From Prauserella endophytica (GTDB lineage Bacteria > Actinomycetota > Actinomycetes > Mycobacteriales > Pseudonocardiaceae): 64,000 nt of DNA. This document shows, piece after piece, positions 1 to 8,906 of the stretch. The stretch is from positions 62,001 through 126,000 of the forward strand of contig NZ_SWMS01000002.1 of the NCBI RefSeq assembly GCF_005146945.1, written 5' to 3'. How positions within the stretch are numbered: position 1 is the stretch's first letter; each line of letters starts with the position of its first letter. The notes beneath the pieces were generated by a model. The model was not told where the DNA came from and searched no databases. It saw only the letters and a list, made by a program, of their open reading frames with translations. Made by a program: the position numbers and the translations under genes.

Positions 1-399
1 CAGGCACCGGTCCAGCTCCTCGCACGCCGCGTCCGGGTCCTGCAGCGGCACCTGGCAGAACGGGACGAACCGATCGTGCCCGGCGAGGGTCTCCAGCGTG
101 ACGTCGTTGAGGATCCGTGCCGCCTTGACCGCTTCCGCCGCGGGCCGGTCGTAGCCGAAGAAGACCGGCGTGGGCGACACGACCTGCAAACTCACCCCGT
201 CGTGGTCCATGTCCACGAGCCGGGTCGAGGGGTCCCACGCCTGCGGACCCGCGGGCCGGAACTCGGTCTCTCCGACCATGATCATCGCGTCCCGCTCGGA
301 GTCGATCCGCAGCCACGGCCAGCCCGGCCCGAGGTCGGGCCAGCCGTGGGGCACCAGATGGGTGTGGACGTCAACGACCTCAACGACACTGTCCGCCAT
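1..399 (-). CDS. Amidohydrolase, probable 2-amino-3-carboxymuconate-6-semialdehyde decarboxylase (ACMSD), C-terminus beyond the window
   Basis: About 133 residues are visible from an ATG at 399; the rest lies left of the window. The N-terminus carries VDVHTHLVP, the HxH metal motif of the amidohydrolase-2/ACMSD family, followed by a segment predicting TRLVDMDHDGVSLQVVSPTP, typical of ACMSD. The family decarboxylates ACMS, made by 3-hydroxyanthranilate dioxygenase, to aminomuconate semialdehyde. It begins 6 bp after the stop of that dioxygenase gene, and the AMS dehydrogenase and deaminase are in the same operon, so the assignment rests on both sequence and context. An isofunctional gamma-resorcylate-type decarboxylase is the alternative, but the neighbours make this unlikely. 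Confidence 0.85.
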   Translation of the reverse strand, partial: MADSVVEVVDVHTHLVPHGWPDLGPGWPWLRIDSERDAMIMVGETEFRPAGPQAWDPSTRLVDMDHDGVSLQVVSPTPVFFGYDRPAAEAVKAARILNDVTLETLAGHDRFVPFCQVPLQDPDAACEELDRCL

Positions 400-405
400 G
401 CCGGA

Positions 406-933
406 CTAGCCCTTCCCCGGGTGCAGGGCGCCGCACGCGTCGCAGGTGCGAGCTCGTTCGTCGGCATAGAACTTCTCGAACACCGGCGGCAGGTCGGCCA
501 CGATGTCGCGGACCTGTAGCTCGACCTCGTGCAGCAGCGCGGAGCAGTCCGGGCAGTACCACTGGAACTTCTCGAGGGTGCCCTCCTCGCGGACCCGCTC
601 GATGACCACGCCGATCGAGCCGGGTTCGGGTCGTTGCGGGGAGTGGGGGAGGTTGCCGGGCAGGAGCCACATCTGGCCCTCTCGAATGTGCACCGTTTGC
701 ACGCCCTTGTCCTCGGTGACGACGTTGACGTGCATGTTGCCCTTGACCTGGTAGAAGTACTCCTCGTAGGGGTCGACGTGGAAGTCGGTGCGCTGGTTGG
801 GCCCTCCCACCACCTGCACGATGAAGTCCTGACCGGCCGGGAACATCTGCTTGTTGTTCACGGGCGGGCGCAGGTGGGACTCGTTCTCCTTGAGCCAGCC
901 CGGAAAGTCGATCGGCTCGGTGAGCTGTGTCAT
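406..933 (-). CDS. nbaC: 3-hydroxyanthranilate 3,4-dioxygenase
   Basis: The 175-aa protein is the usual length for bacterial 3-hydroxyanthranilate 3,4-dioxygenase, a cupin non-heme Fe(II) enzyme that opens the ring of 3-hydroxyanthranilate to ACMS. The cupin iron ligands are visible in FHVDPYEEYFYQ and the later LPHSPQRPE histidine. The C-terminus has two CxxC pairs (CPDC and CDAC), the rubredoxin-like second iron site found in bacterial but not animal enzymes. The ATG at 933 follows GGAAGGAGCC. It lies 70 bp after the deaminase gene and 6 bp before the ACMSD gene, in substrate-product order. Confidence 0.95.
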   Translation of the reverse strand: MTQLTEPIDFPGWLKENESHLRPPVNNKQMFPAGQDFIVQVVGGPNQRTDFHVDPYEEYFYQVKGNMHVNVVTEDKGVQTVHIREGQMWLLPGNLPHSPQRPEPGSIGVVIERVREEGTLEKFQWYCPDCSALLHEVELQVRDIVADLPPVFEKFYADERARTCDACGALHPGKG

Positions 934-1003
934 CGCTCGGCTCCTTCCCGCAGCGTTCCTCGGGCACTGGGGGACATGCGATGCTCGCGTGCCGTCTTCG
1001 GTG

Positions 1004-1426
1004 TCATCGTTCCTCCTCGGGGATCCGTGCGATGGCGGAGATCTCGATCAGCAGGTGCGGGTGGGGGAGCTGGTGCACGGCGACGGTCGTGCGGGCCGGA
1101 CCGTTCTCGTCGAAGAACCGGCCGTAGACCTCGTTGTAGCCGCCGAAATCGTTCATCGACACCAGATACGTCGTCACCGACACCAGGTCGCCGAGGTCGG
1201 CGCCCACCTCGGCGAGGAGGTCGCGGATGTTCTCGAGCACCGCCCGCGTCTGTACCCGGATGTCGAGCGTCGTGGTGCCCAGCTCGTCGACGCTCGCGCC
1301 TTCGATCGTGTTGTCGGGCCTGCGGCTGCTGGTACCGGACACGTAGGCGAACCCGCCGGACACCTTGACGTGGGGGAACCTGCCCCGTGGTGTCGCCTTG
1401 CCCGCGACGGTTCTGGCCTGGCTCAC
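1004..1426 (-). CDS. RidA/YjgF-family protein, probable 2-aminomuconate deaminase
   Basis: A 140-aa RidA-family protein with the conserved core around [12 protein letters not shown], the [12 protein letters not shown] segment and the C-terminal LLIEISAIA strand. In meta-type 2-aminophenol and 3-hydroxyanthranilate pathways a RidA-like enzyme (AmnD/NbaF) deaminates 2-aminomuconate to 4-oxalocrotonate and ammonia, which fits its place directly after the AMS dehydrogenase. The GTG start at 1426 overlaps the dehydrogenase stop by 4 bp (GTGA), so I prefer it to an ATG nine codons upstream at 1453. A generic enamine/imine deaminase role is the alternative. Confidence 0.85.
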   Translation of the reverse strand: MSQARTVAGKATPRGRFPHVKVSGGFAYVSGTSSRRPDNTIEGASVDELGTTTLDIRVQTRAVLENIRDLLAEVGADLGDLVSVTTYLVSMNDFGGYNEVYGRFFDENGPARTTVAVHQLPHPHLLIEISAIARIPEEER

Positions 1427-2889
1427 GGCCGTCCTCCTTGGAAGTCGACGCACACGTTGGTGGTCTCGGTGTAGAAGTCCAGTGAGCGGTGCCCGCCCTC
1501 ACGGCCGATCCCGGAGGCCTTCATCCCGCCGAAGGGGCTGCGCAGGTCCCGGAGGAACCAGGTGTTGACCCACACCAGCCCCACGTCCAGAGCGGCTCCG
1601 GCACGGTGCGCGCGGCCGACGTCGCGGGTCCAGACGGCGGCCGCCAGCCCGTAGTCGCTGTCGTTGGCCAGCGCGTAGGCCTCCTCTTCGTCGTCGAAGG
1701 GCGCGACGTGGCAGACCGGGCCGAAGATCTCCTCGCGATTCGTGCGCGCCCCCGGCGGCAGCCCGGTCAGCACGGTTGGCTGCACGTAGGCACCGCCGTC
1801 GCGTTCGTCGCCGAACACCGGCAGTCCGCCGCCGGCATGCACCGTGGCGCCCTCGGCCTTGGCGAGCTCGTAGTAGCCGAGCACCTTGTCGCGGTGGGCC
1901 CGCGAGATGAGCGGCATGGTGGTCACGCCGTCGTCGGCGGGCAGACCGAACCGCAGCTCGGACGCGTGCGCCGCGAGCCGCGCGGTGAACTCCTCGAACA
2001 CCGGCCGCTGCACGTAGAGCCGCTCGGTGCACAGGCACACCTGCCCGCCGTTGGTGAACGACGACCGCGCGGCGCCCGCCACAGCGGCGTCCAGATCGGC
2101 GTCGGCGAACACGATGCCCGCGTTCTTGCCGCCCAGCTCGAACGACACCGCCTTCACGCCGTCCGCGGCCGCCTTCATGATCGTGCGGCCGGTGCCGGAC
2201 TCGCCGGTGAAGGTGATGGCGTCCACGCCGGGGTGGGTGGTGAGGAACTCGCCCGCGGAGTCCGGACCGAACCCGTGCACGACGTTGTAGACGCCGCGGG
2301 GCACCCCGGCGGCGGCCATGATCTCCGCCAGGAGCGTGGCCGACGACGGCGTTTCCTCCGACGGCTTGACCACCACCGCGTTGCCGCAGGCGAGCGCCGG
2401 CGCGACCTTCCAGGTCAGCAGCAGGAACGGCAGGTTCCACGGCACGATCACGGCGACCACGCCCACGGGCTTGCGGACGGCGTAGTTGAGCGCCTTCCCG
2501 CCACCGGGAGCCGGGGTGAGGAACGACTCGCCGGGCACGGTGCTCACCATGTCGGCGAACGCCCGGAAGTTCGCCGCGCCCCGGGGGATGTCGAGTGTGC
2601 GGGCCTGGCTCACCGGCTTGCCGGTGTCGGCGACCTCGGCCGCGACCAGGTCGTCGAAGCGCCGCTCGATCTCGTCGGCCACCCGGCGAAGCACGGCCGC
2701 GCGGTCCAGCTCGCTCGTGCGGCCCCATGGCCCGTTCAGGGCTGCCCTCGCGGCGGCGACCGCGGCGTCGACGTCGTCGCGGCCTGCTTCGGAGACCTCA
2801 CCGAGGATCTTCCCGGTGACCGGGCTGGTGTTGGCGAAGGTACGGGCGGAAAGGGTGAACTCGCCGTCGATGTGGTTGCGAACGGTCAC
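1423..2889 (-). CDS. 2-aminomuconic 6-semialdehyde dehydrogenase (aldehyde dehydrogenase family)
   Basis: A 488-aa NAD-dependent aldehyde dehydrogenase of full family length. Visible motifs are the Rossmann segment around [12 protein letters not shown], the catalytic glutamate in [12 protein letters not shown] and the catalytic cysteine in [13 protein letters not shown]. In this operon it should oxidise 2-aminomuconate semialdehyde to 2-aminomuconate, diverting the unstable semialdehyde from picolinate formation. The GTG at 2889 follows AGGAGG by five bases and overlaps the stop of the kynurenine monooxygenase gene. The substrate assignment is from context; related betaine and hydroxymuconate semialdehyde dehydrogenases look alike. 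Confidence 0.9.
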   Translation of the reverse strand: MTVRNHIDGEFTLSARTFANTSPVTGKILGEVSEAGRDDVDAAVAAARAALNGPWGRTSELDRAAVLRRVADEIERRFDDLVAAEVADTGKPVSQARTLDIPRGAANFRAFADMVSTVPGESFLTPAPGGGKALNYAVRKPVGVVAVIVPWNLPFLLLTWKVAPALACGNAVVVKPSEETPSSATLLAEIMAAAGVPRGVYNVVHGFGPDSAGEFLTTHPGVDAITFTGESGTGRTIMKAAADGVKAVSFELGGKNAGIVFADADLDAAVAGAARSSFTNGGQVCLCTERLYVQRPVFEEFTARLAAHASELRFGLPADDGVTTMPLISRAHRDKVLGYYELAKAEGATVHAGGGLPVFGDERDGGAYVQPTVLTGLPPGARTNREEIFGPVCHVAPFDDEEEAYALANDSDYGLAAAVWTRDVGRAHRAGAALDVGLVWVNTWFLRDLRSPFGGMKASGIGREGGHRSLDFYTETTNVCVDFQGGRP

Positions 2890-4193
2890 GGTTTCCTCCT
2901 GGCCTGGACGACCCCGCCCGCGATCGCCGCGGCGAGCCCGAGCCCGGCGGCCGCGAGCACGCGGTGCTGGGCGCGGACGCGCCGCCGCACGCGGTCGTAG
3001 GGGGTGGTGGAGAACGACACCAACTCGTACCGCGAGACATAGCGGCCGGGCGCCAGCCGTTCGAGCGTGTGCTCGATGCGCTTGCCGAGCCGGAACAGCG
3101 GAGACGCGACCTTGTCGCGCATCTCGACGAAGTTCGCCAGGGCCATCTGGGCGATCGCCTCGGTGTCGGCGCGCCGCGACGACTCGAACATCGGCAGGGC
3201 TCGCGCCCAGTTCCCGCCGGTGCGGTCGAGGCACTGGCCGAGCACCACGACGTCCTCGAAGGCGCAGTTCGCGCCCTGCCCGTAGAAGGGGACGATCGCG
3301 TGGGCGGCGTCGCCGATGAGACAGACCCGCCCGGACTGCCACGGCGCGCATCGCACGGTGCCGAGCAGGCCGACCGGGTTGTGCTGGTAGTCGTCCACGA
3401 GTCCGGGCGCCAGTCGCGGCACGTCGGGGTAGTGCTCGGCGAAGAACCGCTCGATCGCCGCCGGGCTGGACAGGGAGGCGAACGCGGAGGTGCCGCTGGT
3501 GGGCCAGAACAGCGTGCAGGTGAACGACTTGTCGGGGTTGGGCAGTGCGATCATCATCGACCGTCCGCGTGGCCAGATGTGCAGGGCCCGCGGGTCGAGC
3601 GCGAAATCCCCGTCGCGGGGCGGGATCGTCAGCTCCTTGTAGCCGTAGTCGAGGAAGTCGAGCGTCTCGGTGGTCACGCCGTGCGCGACCAGCTGACCGC
3701 GGACGGCGGAGCCCGCCCCGTCGGCCCCGAGGATCACGTCCGCCCGGGCGCGTACCTCGCCCGCCGGTGTGGCGAACGTCAGCTCGCCGGTCACCGGGTC
3801 CAGGCCGGACAGCCGATGTTCGAACCGGATGTCCACACCGGACTCGGCTGCATCCAGCAGGATGTTGTTGAGGGCGCCCCGGCTGATCGAGTTGATCGCG
3901 CGCTCGCCGTCGGCGCTGTAGGGCTGGAAGTCCAGCTCTCCGGTGACCGGGTGGATCATGCGCCCGTACATGGGCAGCGCGTCGGCCAGTACCTGCTTGT
4001 CCAGCCCGACCACGCGCAGTGCGGCCAGGCCGCGCTCGGACAGCGCCAGGTTGATCGAGCGGCCCCGCTCGGCAACGCCGCCACGCGGGTCGGGCCGCCG
4101 CTCGTACAGGACGACGTGCTCGCCGCGCTGGGCGAGCACACAGGCCAGCAGGCTGCCGGCGAGGCCTCCGCCGACGACGGCGATCTCGCTCAT
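2886..4193 (-). CDS. kmo: Kynurenine 3-monooxygenase (FAD-dependent)
   Basis: A 435-aa class A flavoprotein hydroxylase. The N-terminus MSEIAVVGGGLAGSLLA is the GxGxxG dinucleotide fold, and LIGDAAHAIVPFYGQGANCA is the GD motif that binds FAD ribityl, matching kynurenine 3-monooxygenases, which convert kynurenine to 3-hydroxykynurenine with NADPH and O2. The last ~25 residues hold a short hydrophobic stretch ending in ARRKP; eukaryotic KMO has a C-terminal membrane anchor, so weak membrane association is possible. The ATG at 4193 overlaps the kynureninase stop by 4 bp. Confidence 0.93.
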   Translation of the reverse strand: MSEIAVVGGGLAGSLLACVLAQRGEHVVLYERRPDPRGGVAERGRSINLALSERGLAALRVVGLDKQVLADALPMYGRMIHPVTGELDFQPYSADGERAINSISRGALNNILLDAAESGVDIRFEHRLSGLDPVTGELTFATPAGEVRARADVILGADGAGSAVRGQLVAHGVTTETLDFLDYGYKELTIPPRDGDFALDPRALHIWPRGRSMMIALPNPDKSFTCTLFWPTSGTSAFASLSSPAAIERFFAEHYPDVPRLAPGLVDDYQHNPVGLLGTVRCAPWQSGRVCLIGDAAHAIVPFYGQGANCAFEDVVVLGQCLDRTGGNWARALPMFESSRRADTEAIAQMALANFVEMRDKVASPLFRLGKRIEHTLERLAPGRYVSRYELVSFSTTPYDRVRRRVRAQHRVLAAAGLGLAAAIAGGVVQARRKP

Positions 4194-5434
4194 GGCCGGT
4201 CTCCGATCACGGCGGCGAGCGCGGTCGCGGCTCGCCAGCAGTCGTGGTAGGTCGAGTAGAGGGGGACCGGCGCGATCCGCACCACGTCCGGGTTGCGCAC
4301 GTCGGCGCAGACGCCGTGCTCGGCGCGCAGGCGGCGGGCGATCGTGGCGGCGTCGTCGACGCGCAGTGACAGCTGGCACCCGCGCCGGTCGGCCTCGCGC
4401 GGGGTGAGCAGGGTGACCGGTCCGTTCGCGACGGTTTCGTCCAGCAGCGTCTCCAGGTAGCCGGTGAGGCGGAGGCTGCGCGCCCGGAGGGCGTCCATGC
4501 CGATCTCGTCGAAGATGCGCAGTGACGTGCGGACCGGGCTCATCGCCAGGATCGGCGGGTTGGAGATCTGCCATGCCTCCACAGTGGACGGTGGGCGAGA
4601 CACCGGCGCCATCTCGAATCGGGTGGTCTCCTCGGTGCTCCACCAGCCCTCGAACCGCGGCAGCCCCGGATCGCCGTGATGCCGCTCGTGGACGAACGCC
4701 CCGGCGACCGCGCCGGGACCGGAGTTGAGGTACTTGTACGAGCACCAGGCCGCGAAGTCCGGGCCCCAGTCGTGCAGCCGCAGCGGGACGTTGCCCGCGG
4801 CGTGCGCGAGGTCCCAGCCCACGACCGCGCCCGCGGCGTGCCCGGCGGCGGTGATCGCGGGGATGTCCAGCAGCTCACCGGTCAGGTAGTTGACCCCGCC
4901 GAGCAGCACCAGCGCGACCGTGTCGCCCTCACGCGCGAGGAAGTCCAGCACCTCGCCGGTGCCGAGGCGGACGACCGTGGTGTCCGGGTCCAGGCCGTGG
5001 AACCGCGCCTGGCTGCGCACCGCGTAGCTGTCGGAGGGGAACGTCGAGTCCTCGATGAGGATCTTGGTGCGCCGTCCACGCGGCCGGTAGAACGACACCA
5101 TCAGCAGGTGCAGGTTCACCGTCAGCGAGTTCATCACCACGGTCTCGCTCGGCAGCGCACCCACGAGCCGCGCCGCGGTCTCGGTAAGCAGCGAGTGGTA
5201 GGGCAGCCACGGCCGCCGAGCCTCCAGATGCCCCTCGACGCCGAGCCGCGCCCAGTCGTCGAGGTCCTCCAGCAGCTCCGCCCGCACCGCATGCGGCTGC
5301 AACCCCAGCGAGTTCCCGGCGAAGTAGGCCGTCTCGGCGTAGCCGCCGCCGTCCGCGGGCGGGATCGCGAACCGATCTCGGTACCCCGGGTCACCGAGGT
5401 CCAGCTCGCGGGCCCCGGCTTCGGTCGTGTCCAT
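4190..5434 (-). CDS. kynU: Kynureninase (PLP-dependent)
   Basis: A 414-aa fold-type-I PLP enzyme. The pyridoxal-binding lysine is in WCSYKYLNSGPGA, preceded by GWDLAHAAGN, which carries the PLP-contacting aspartate; AYFAGNSLGLQP near the N-terminus is also characteristic of kynureninase. It cleaves 3-hydroxykynurenine to 3-hydroxyanthranilate and alanine. I chose the ATG at 5434 because it shares one base with the stop of the tryptophan dioxygenase gene (TGATG). An in-frame start 69 bp upstream would run deep into that gene. Confidence 0.95.
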   Translation of the reverse strand: MDTTEAGARELDLGDPGYRDRFAIPPADGGGYAETAYFAGNSLGLQPHAVRAELLEDLDDWARLGVEGHLEARRPWLPYHSLLTETAARLVGALPSETVVMNSLTVNLHLLMVSFYRPRGRRTKILIEDSTFPSDSYAVRSQARFHGLDPDTTVVRLGTGEVLDFLAREGDTVALVLLGGVNYLTGELLDIPAITAAGHAAGAVVGWDLAHAAGNVPLRLHDWGPDFAAWCSYKYLNSGPGAVAGAFVHERHHGDPGLPRFEGWWSTEETTRFEMAPVSRPPSTVEAWQISNPPILAMSPVRTSLRIFDEIGMDALRARSLRLTGYLETLLDETVANGPVTLLTPREADRRGCQLSLRVDDAATIARRLRAEHGVCADVRNPDVVRIAPVPLYSTYHDCWRAATALAAVIGDRP

Positions 5435-6321
5435 CAGTTCATCACCGTCCTGGCCGAGAACAGCTCGGGAAACACCACCCGCTCCATGCTGCGCCGCAGC
5501 CACGCCAGGCCGCTAGAGCCGCCCGTGCCGACGCGGGCACCCATCGAGCGCTGCACCGCCTGGAGGTGGCGGTAGCGCCAGTCGCCGAACTGCTCGGCCA
5601 CCTCGGTCAGGGCCTCGCCGAGCATCCTCAGGTGGTTGCCGGGTCCGGGGTCGTCGTAGATCCGTACCCAGGCGGACTCCACGGCGGGGTCCGGCGTGTG
5701 CTCCTCGGCGAGGTCCCGGCTGAGCACGGAGCCCGGGACGTCGTGGCCGTGGCGGGCGAGCACCCGGATCACGTCGTCCCACAGGCTCGGCGCCGCGAGT
5801 GCGTTCTCCAGGTCGCCGTGGACGGCGGGGTCGTTGCGGAACGGCCGGATCAGCGACGCCGTCTTGAGTCCCAGCCGGAACTCCAGCTTCCGGTACATCG
5901 CCGACTGGAACCCGGACCCCTCGCCGAGAAGGTCGCGGAACCGGTTGAAGTCGCCCGGCGTCATCCAGCGCAAGGTCTGCCAGCCGGCGTTGAGCCCCTC
6001 CAGGTGCAGGGCGGCGCGGCGCAGCGGGAGCAACGACTCCCACACGTCGTCGGCGCGCAGCCGCTCCTGGGCCACGCCGAGTTCGAAGTGGACGAGTCCG
6101 AAGTAGAGTTCCATGACCTGGCTGATCATCAGGAACGACATCTCGCCCGGGTCGTCGCTCAGTGTCCGCTGCAGGCGGTGCAGCGTGCTGGCGTGCACGT
6201 AGTCGTCGTACGGGACGCGCTCGAAGTCGAGCGTGGGGTCGCCGCCGTTGGCCGCCGTGCGGCGGGTGCGCTCCGACTCGTTCGACGCCGTGACGGCCGG
6301 GGTCTCCGAGGTGTGTCGCAC
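5434..6321 (-). CDS. kynA: Tryptophan 2,3-dioxygenase (heme)
   Basis: A 295-aa all-helical heme dioxygenase that opens the indole ring of tryptophan to N-formylkynurenine. Family signatures are FLMISQVMELYFGLVHFEL, LRWMTPGDFNRFRDLLGEGSGFQS (positions ~125-150), and GDWRYRHLQAVQRSMGARVG with the proximal histidine region near the C-terminus. It is the first gene of the operon, with a GTG start at 6321 behind AGGAGGAG, and opposes the Lrp/AsnC gene across a 361-bp gap. The operon visible here has no formamidase gene for the next step. Confidence 0.95.
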   Translation of the reverse strand: MRHTSETPAVTASNESERTRRTAANGGDPTLDFERVPYDDYVHASTLHRLQRTLSDDPGEMSFLMISQVMELYFGLVHFELGVAQERLRADDVWESLLPLRRAALHLEGLNAGWQTLRWMTPGDFNRFRDLLGEGSGFQSAMYRKLEFRLGLKTASLIRPFRNDPAVHGDLENALAAPSLWDDVIRVLARHGHDVPGSVLSRDLAEEHTPDPAVESAWVRIYDDPGPGNHLRMLGEALTEVAEQFGDWRYRHLQAVQRSMGARVGTGGSSGLAWLRRSMERVVFPELFSARTVMN

Positions 6322-6682
6322 GGATCTCCTCCTCTCTGCTGGGTTCTCATGCTCTCAAGGTGAGCACGGGCGTTGAATGGTCTTCTCAAGGCTCATCAGT
6401 GGCCGTGCTTGCGGTTCCAAGGTTGTGGGCACGGGTCACTTTCAGATCGGATGCACGGCCTTTCCTTCAGCGAGCTCCCACCGGTGGTGCGCCGGTCAGG
6501 GTCGCGGTTCGCAGGAGGAGCCGGACTTCGGGCCGGCGGGCGCCTCGGTCGTGAACATCATGGTGGATATCTTCGTCTGCCGGACGCGCCGACGGAAGGC
6601 GGTCTCGAGGGCGATCCGGGCTTTTCACCGTCGATTTCCTGGCATATCCTCCCGATCACTTAACGAACGAGAGGATCGACGG
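6322..6682. promoter_or_regulatory. Divergent control region between the kynurenine operon and the Lrp/AsnC regulator
   Basis: I see no gene in this 361-bp gap. It contains two direct copies of TCTCAAGG at 6353-6360 and 6384-6391, 31 bp apart (about three helical turns), and an inverted pair AGCACGG (6363-6369) / CCGTGCT (6403-6409). Their spacing on one DNA face near the kynA start is compatible with Lrp/AsnC-type cooperative binding, but this is inference. No convincing -35/-10 pair was identified on either strand. Confidence 0.45.
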
Positions 6683-7126
6683 GTGGACGGGATGGACTGG
6701 GAGATCCTGCGGGAGTTGCAGGACAACGCTCGGCTGTCGTTCAGCGAGCTGTCCCGCCGGGTGCACCTCTCGGCGCCGGCGGTCACCGAGCGTGTGCGGA
6801 GGCTCGAGGAGACCGGGGTGATCACCGGCTACCACACGCACGTCGATCTCAGCAGTGCCGGCTGGACGGTGTCGGCCTTCATCCACATGTCCTGTTACGG
6901 CCCGCGCTGCGTGCTGCGGGATCCCGAGGTGGCGGAGTGGCCGGAGGTGCGTGAGATCCACCGCGTCACCGGCGACATGTGCAGCATCCTCAAGGTGGCG
7001 GCCGAGTCGATGACGGCCTTCGAAGCGCTGATCGACCGGCTGGCGGTCTACGGAAGGCCGTCGAGCACGATGGTGCTCTCGACGCCGGTCAAGCACACCC
7101 GCGTCGTGAGCGTCCAGGACAAGTAG
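6683..7126 (+). CDS. Lrp/AsnC-family transcriptional regulator, probable regulator of the kynurenine operon
   Basis: A 147-aa protein with an N-terminal AsnC-type winged helix (WEILRELQDNARLSFSELSR, then LSAPAVTERVRRLEETGVI) and a C-terminal RAM ligand-binding domain. Related regulators (KynR in Pseudomonas) sense kynurenine and activate divergent kyn genes; the divergent arrangement here suggests the same job. The GTG at 6683 lies eight bases after GAGAGG; an ATG three codons later is an alternative. The frame stays open upstream to 6377 but that part has no family similarity. Confidence 0.85.
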   Translation: MDGMDWEILRELQDNARLSFSELSRRVHLSAPAVTERVRRLEETGVITGYHTHVDLSSAGWTVSAFIHMSCYGPRCVLRDPEVAEWPEVREIHRVTGDMCSILKVAAESMTAFEALIDRLAVYGRPSSTMVLSTPVKHTRVVSVQDK

Positions 7127-7173
7127 GTCGGGCTGTCCCCTCGCGCACGGTTTTACCTGGACTAAATACTGTG

Positions 7174-7187
7174 CATCTTGACTATAC
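7174..7187 (+). promoter_or_regulatory. Putative operator/promoter copy 1 (CATCTTGACTATAC) upstream of the amidohydrolase genes
   Basis: The 14-base sequence CATCTTGACTATAC recurs exactly at 10810-10823 upstream of the ABC transporter genes, with further matching bases on its left (26 of 39 positions over 7149-7187). TTGACT (7178-7183) could also serve as a -35 with TCTAAT (7202-7207) at 18-bp spacing. It is probably bound by the XRE-cupin regulator encoded between the two copies; that link is inferred from position. Confidence 0.55.
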
Positions 7188-7260
7188 GCTCGGTACCCGG
7201 CTCTAATGGGCCAGTCGCGAGCCCGCCGCTCGCCACGGGTCCGAAATGGAGGGTGATCGC

Positions 7261-8856
7261 GTGTCCGTCGACTGGCTGCTCACCGGCGGGGAGATCGTCT
7301 CCTTCGATCCGGCGACCCCTGCCTCATCGGCGCTGGCCGTCACCGCAGGGCGGGTCGTGGCACTGGGCTCCGACGACGAGCTGGCACCACTCGCCGGACC
7401 CGGCACCCGCCGCACCCGGCTCGGCGGGGCGGCCGTGTTGCCGGGCTTCTGCGACACCCACATGCACCTCGAGAAGGTCTCCCACGAGCTCTCGATGCTC
7501 GCGCTCGGCGACGCCCGCGACATCGCCGACGTGTGCGAGCGCGTGCGCGAGCGGGCGGCAGACGCCGCGCCGGGCGCATGGATCCGCTGCCTCGGTGACG
7601 CCGGGGGCTGGCACGAAAGCAACCTCGCCGAGGGCCGACTCCCGACGCGCGCCGAGCTGGACGCCGCCGCAGGGGACCATCCGGTGTTTCTGTACCGCAG
7701 GCCCGACCACGGTGCCCTGAACACCGCTGCCGCGACGGCACTTGCCGGACTGCTCGCGGACGCGGGCGACGGTGAGTGGCAGCCGGACACGGGCCACCTG
7801 TACGGGCCACGCGTGCGGCTGGTCAACGACGCGCTGTACCGGCCCGGCGTGCACGAGCGCGAGCAGCAACTCGACCTGCTGGCCCGCGCCTCCCGGCGGC
7901 TGCTCGAGATGGGCGTGACGACCGTCGTCGATCCGGGCCTCCCCGCGGGATTCGACGCCGCCTGGCAGCTGTACCGCGCGGCCGCCGACCGCGACGTGCT
8001 CGCCCAGCGCGTCCTGCTGATGAACCGCTTCGACTGGCGCGGCGAGTTCGACGCCGAGCTGAACCGTGTCCTGCACAGCACGGCGCTGCCGGGGGACGGC
8101 GACGACCGGCTCCGTGCGTGGGCGCTCAAGCTGGTCCTCGACGGTGAGTTCACCGGCGCGTGGCTACGCCCGGCCGAGGAACCCGGCAGCGACCGCAACG
8201 CCCGTTACTCGCCGGGCGAACTGCGCACCGTCCTGCGCCTGTGTGCCGAACGGGGCTGGCCGGCCTGCGTGCACGCCATGGGCGGCGGGGCGATCGCCGC
8301 CGTCACCGCGGCCGTGCGCGAGCTGCGTGCCGAGGGCGCGGCGTTCACGCCCGGCCAGGTGTCGATCGCGCACGCCTTCCTCATCACCGAGCGCGATCTC
8401 GACGCCTGCGCCGAGCTCGGCATCGGGATCTCGGTGCAGCCCGCGCTCGCCTACACCTACGTCCGGGAGATGCGCGCGGTGTGGGGCCCGCTGGCCGAGC
8501 AGGCCGTGCCCTTCGGCACCATGGCGCGCCATGGCGCGCGGTTCGCGGGCGGATCCGACACCCACCCGTGCGACCCGCTCACGGGCGCGGCCATCGCGGT
8601 CACCCGCAAGGCGTGGGACGGTTCGAGCCTCGGCGAGCACGAGGCGCTCACACCGCACCAGGCGCTCTCGCTCTACGCCCGCGAGGCCGGGCACCACATC
8701 GGGCTGCGGGACGTCGGGGTGCTCGCGCCGGGGGCCGTCGCCGACTTCGTGGTGTGGCCGGAGAACCCGCTCGGCTGCGCGCCGGAGGGCTGGCCGTCGC
8801 TGCGGCCCGCGCTCGTCGCCGTCGGCGGGCGTCCCGTGTGGATGGACCACGACTGA
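7261..8856 (+). CDS. YtcJ-like metal-dependent amidohydrolase (amidohydrolase-3 family)
   Basis: A 531-aa amidohydrolase of the YtcJ/AepA-like group. The metal motif DTHMHLEK follows the opening strand VLPGFC, and a C-terminal GGSDTHPCDPL provides the last metal aspartate; length is typical of the group. The enzymes hydrolyse C-N bonds of amides, often with unknown substrates. GTG at 7261 is preferred over ATG 7246 because GGAGGG (7248-7253) sits seven bases ahead of it and would lie inside the gene with the other start. It is first in a two-gene unit with another amidohydrolase and shares a putative operator with the ABC importer genes. The natural substrate cannot be read from sequence. Confidence 0.8.
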   Translation: MSVDWLLTGGEIVSFDPATPASSALAVTAGRVVALGSDDELAPLAGPGTRRTRLGGAAVLPGFCDTHMHLEKVSHELSMLALGDARDIADVCERVRERAADAAPGAWIRCLGDAGGWHESNLAEGRLPTRAELDAAAGDHPVFLYRRPDHGALNTAAATALAGLLADAGDGEWQPDTGHLYGPRVRLVNDALYRPGVHEREQQLDLLARASRRLLEMGVTTVVDPGLPAGFDAAWQLYRAAADRDVLAQRVLLMNRFDWRGEFDAELNRVLHSTALPGDGDDRLRAWALKLVLDGEFTGAWLRPAEEPGSDRNARYSPGELRTVLRLCAERGWPACVHAMGGGAIAAVTAAVRELRAEGAAFTPGQVSIAHAFLITERDLDACAELGIGISVQPALAYTYVREMRAVWGPLAEQAVPFGTMARHGARFAGGSDTHPCDPLTGAAIAVTRKAWDGSSLGEHEALTPHQALSLYAREAGHHIGLRDVGVLAPGAVADFVVWPENPLGCAPEGWPSLRPALVAVGGRPVWMDHD

Positions 8857-8906
8857 CTCGGTGTCTCGCGGGGACACCGACGGAACGACACGACAAGGAG
8901 CTGCCC

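Noticed and set aside
1489-3000. Long plus-strand open frame antisense to the aldehyde dehydrogenase and monooxygenase genes
   Set aside because: Its product is Arg/Gly/His-rich with no family features, as expected for antisense frames in high-GC DNA; the minus strand encodes clear enzymes.
7178-7207. TTGACT/TCTAAT as a certain promoter for the amidohydrolase genes
   Set aside because: Spacing (18 bp) is acceptable, but the equivalent position at the second motif copy has no good -10, so the motif is reported mainly as an operator.
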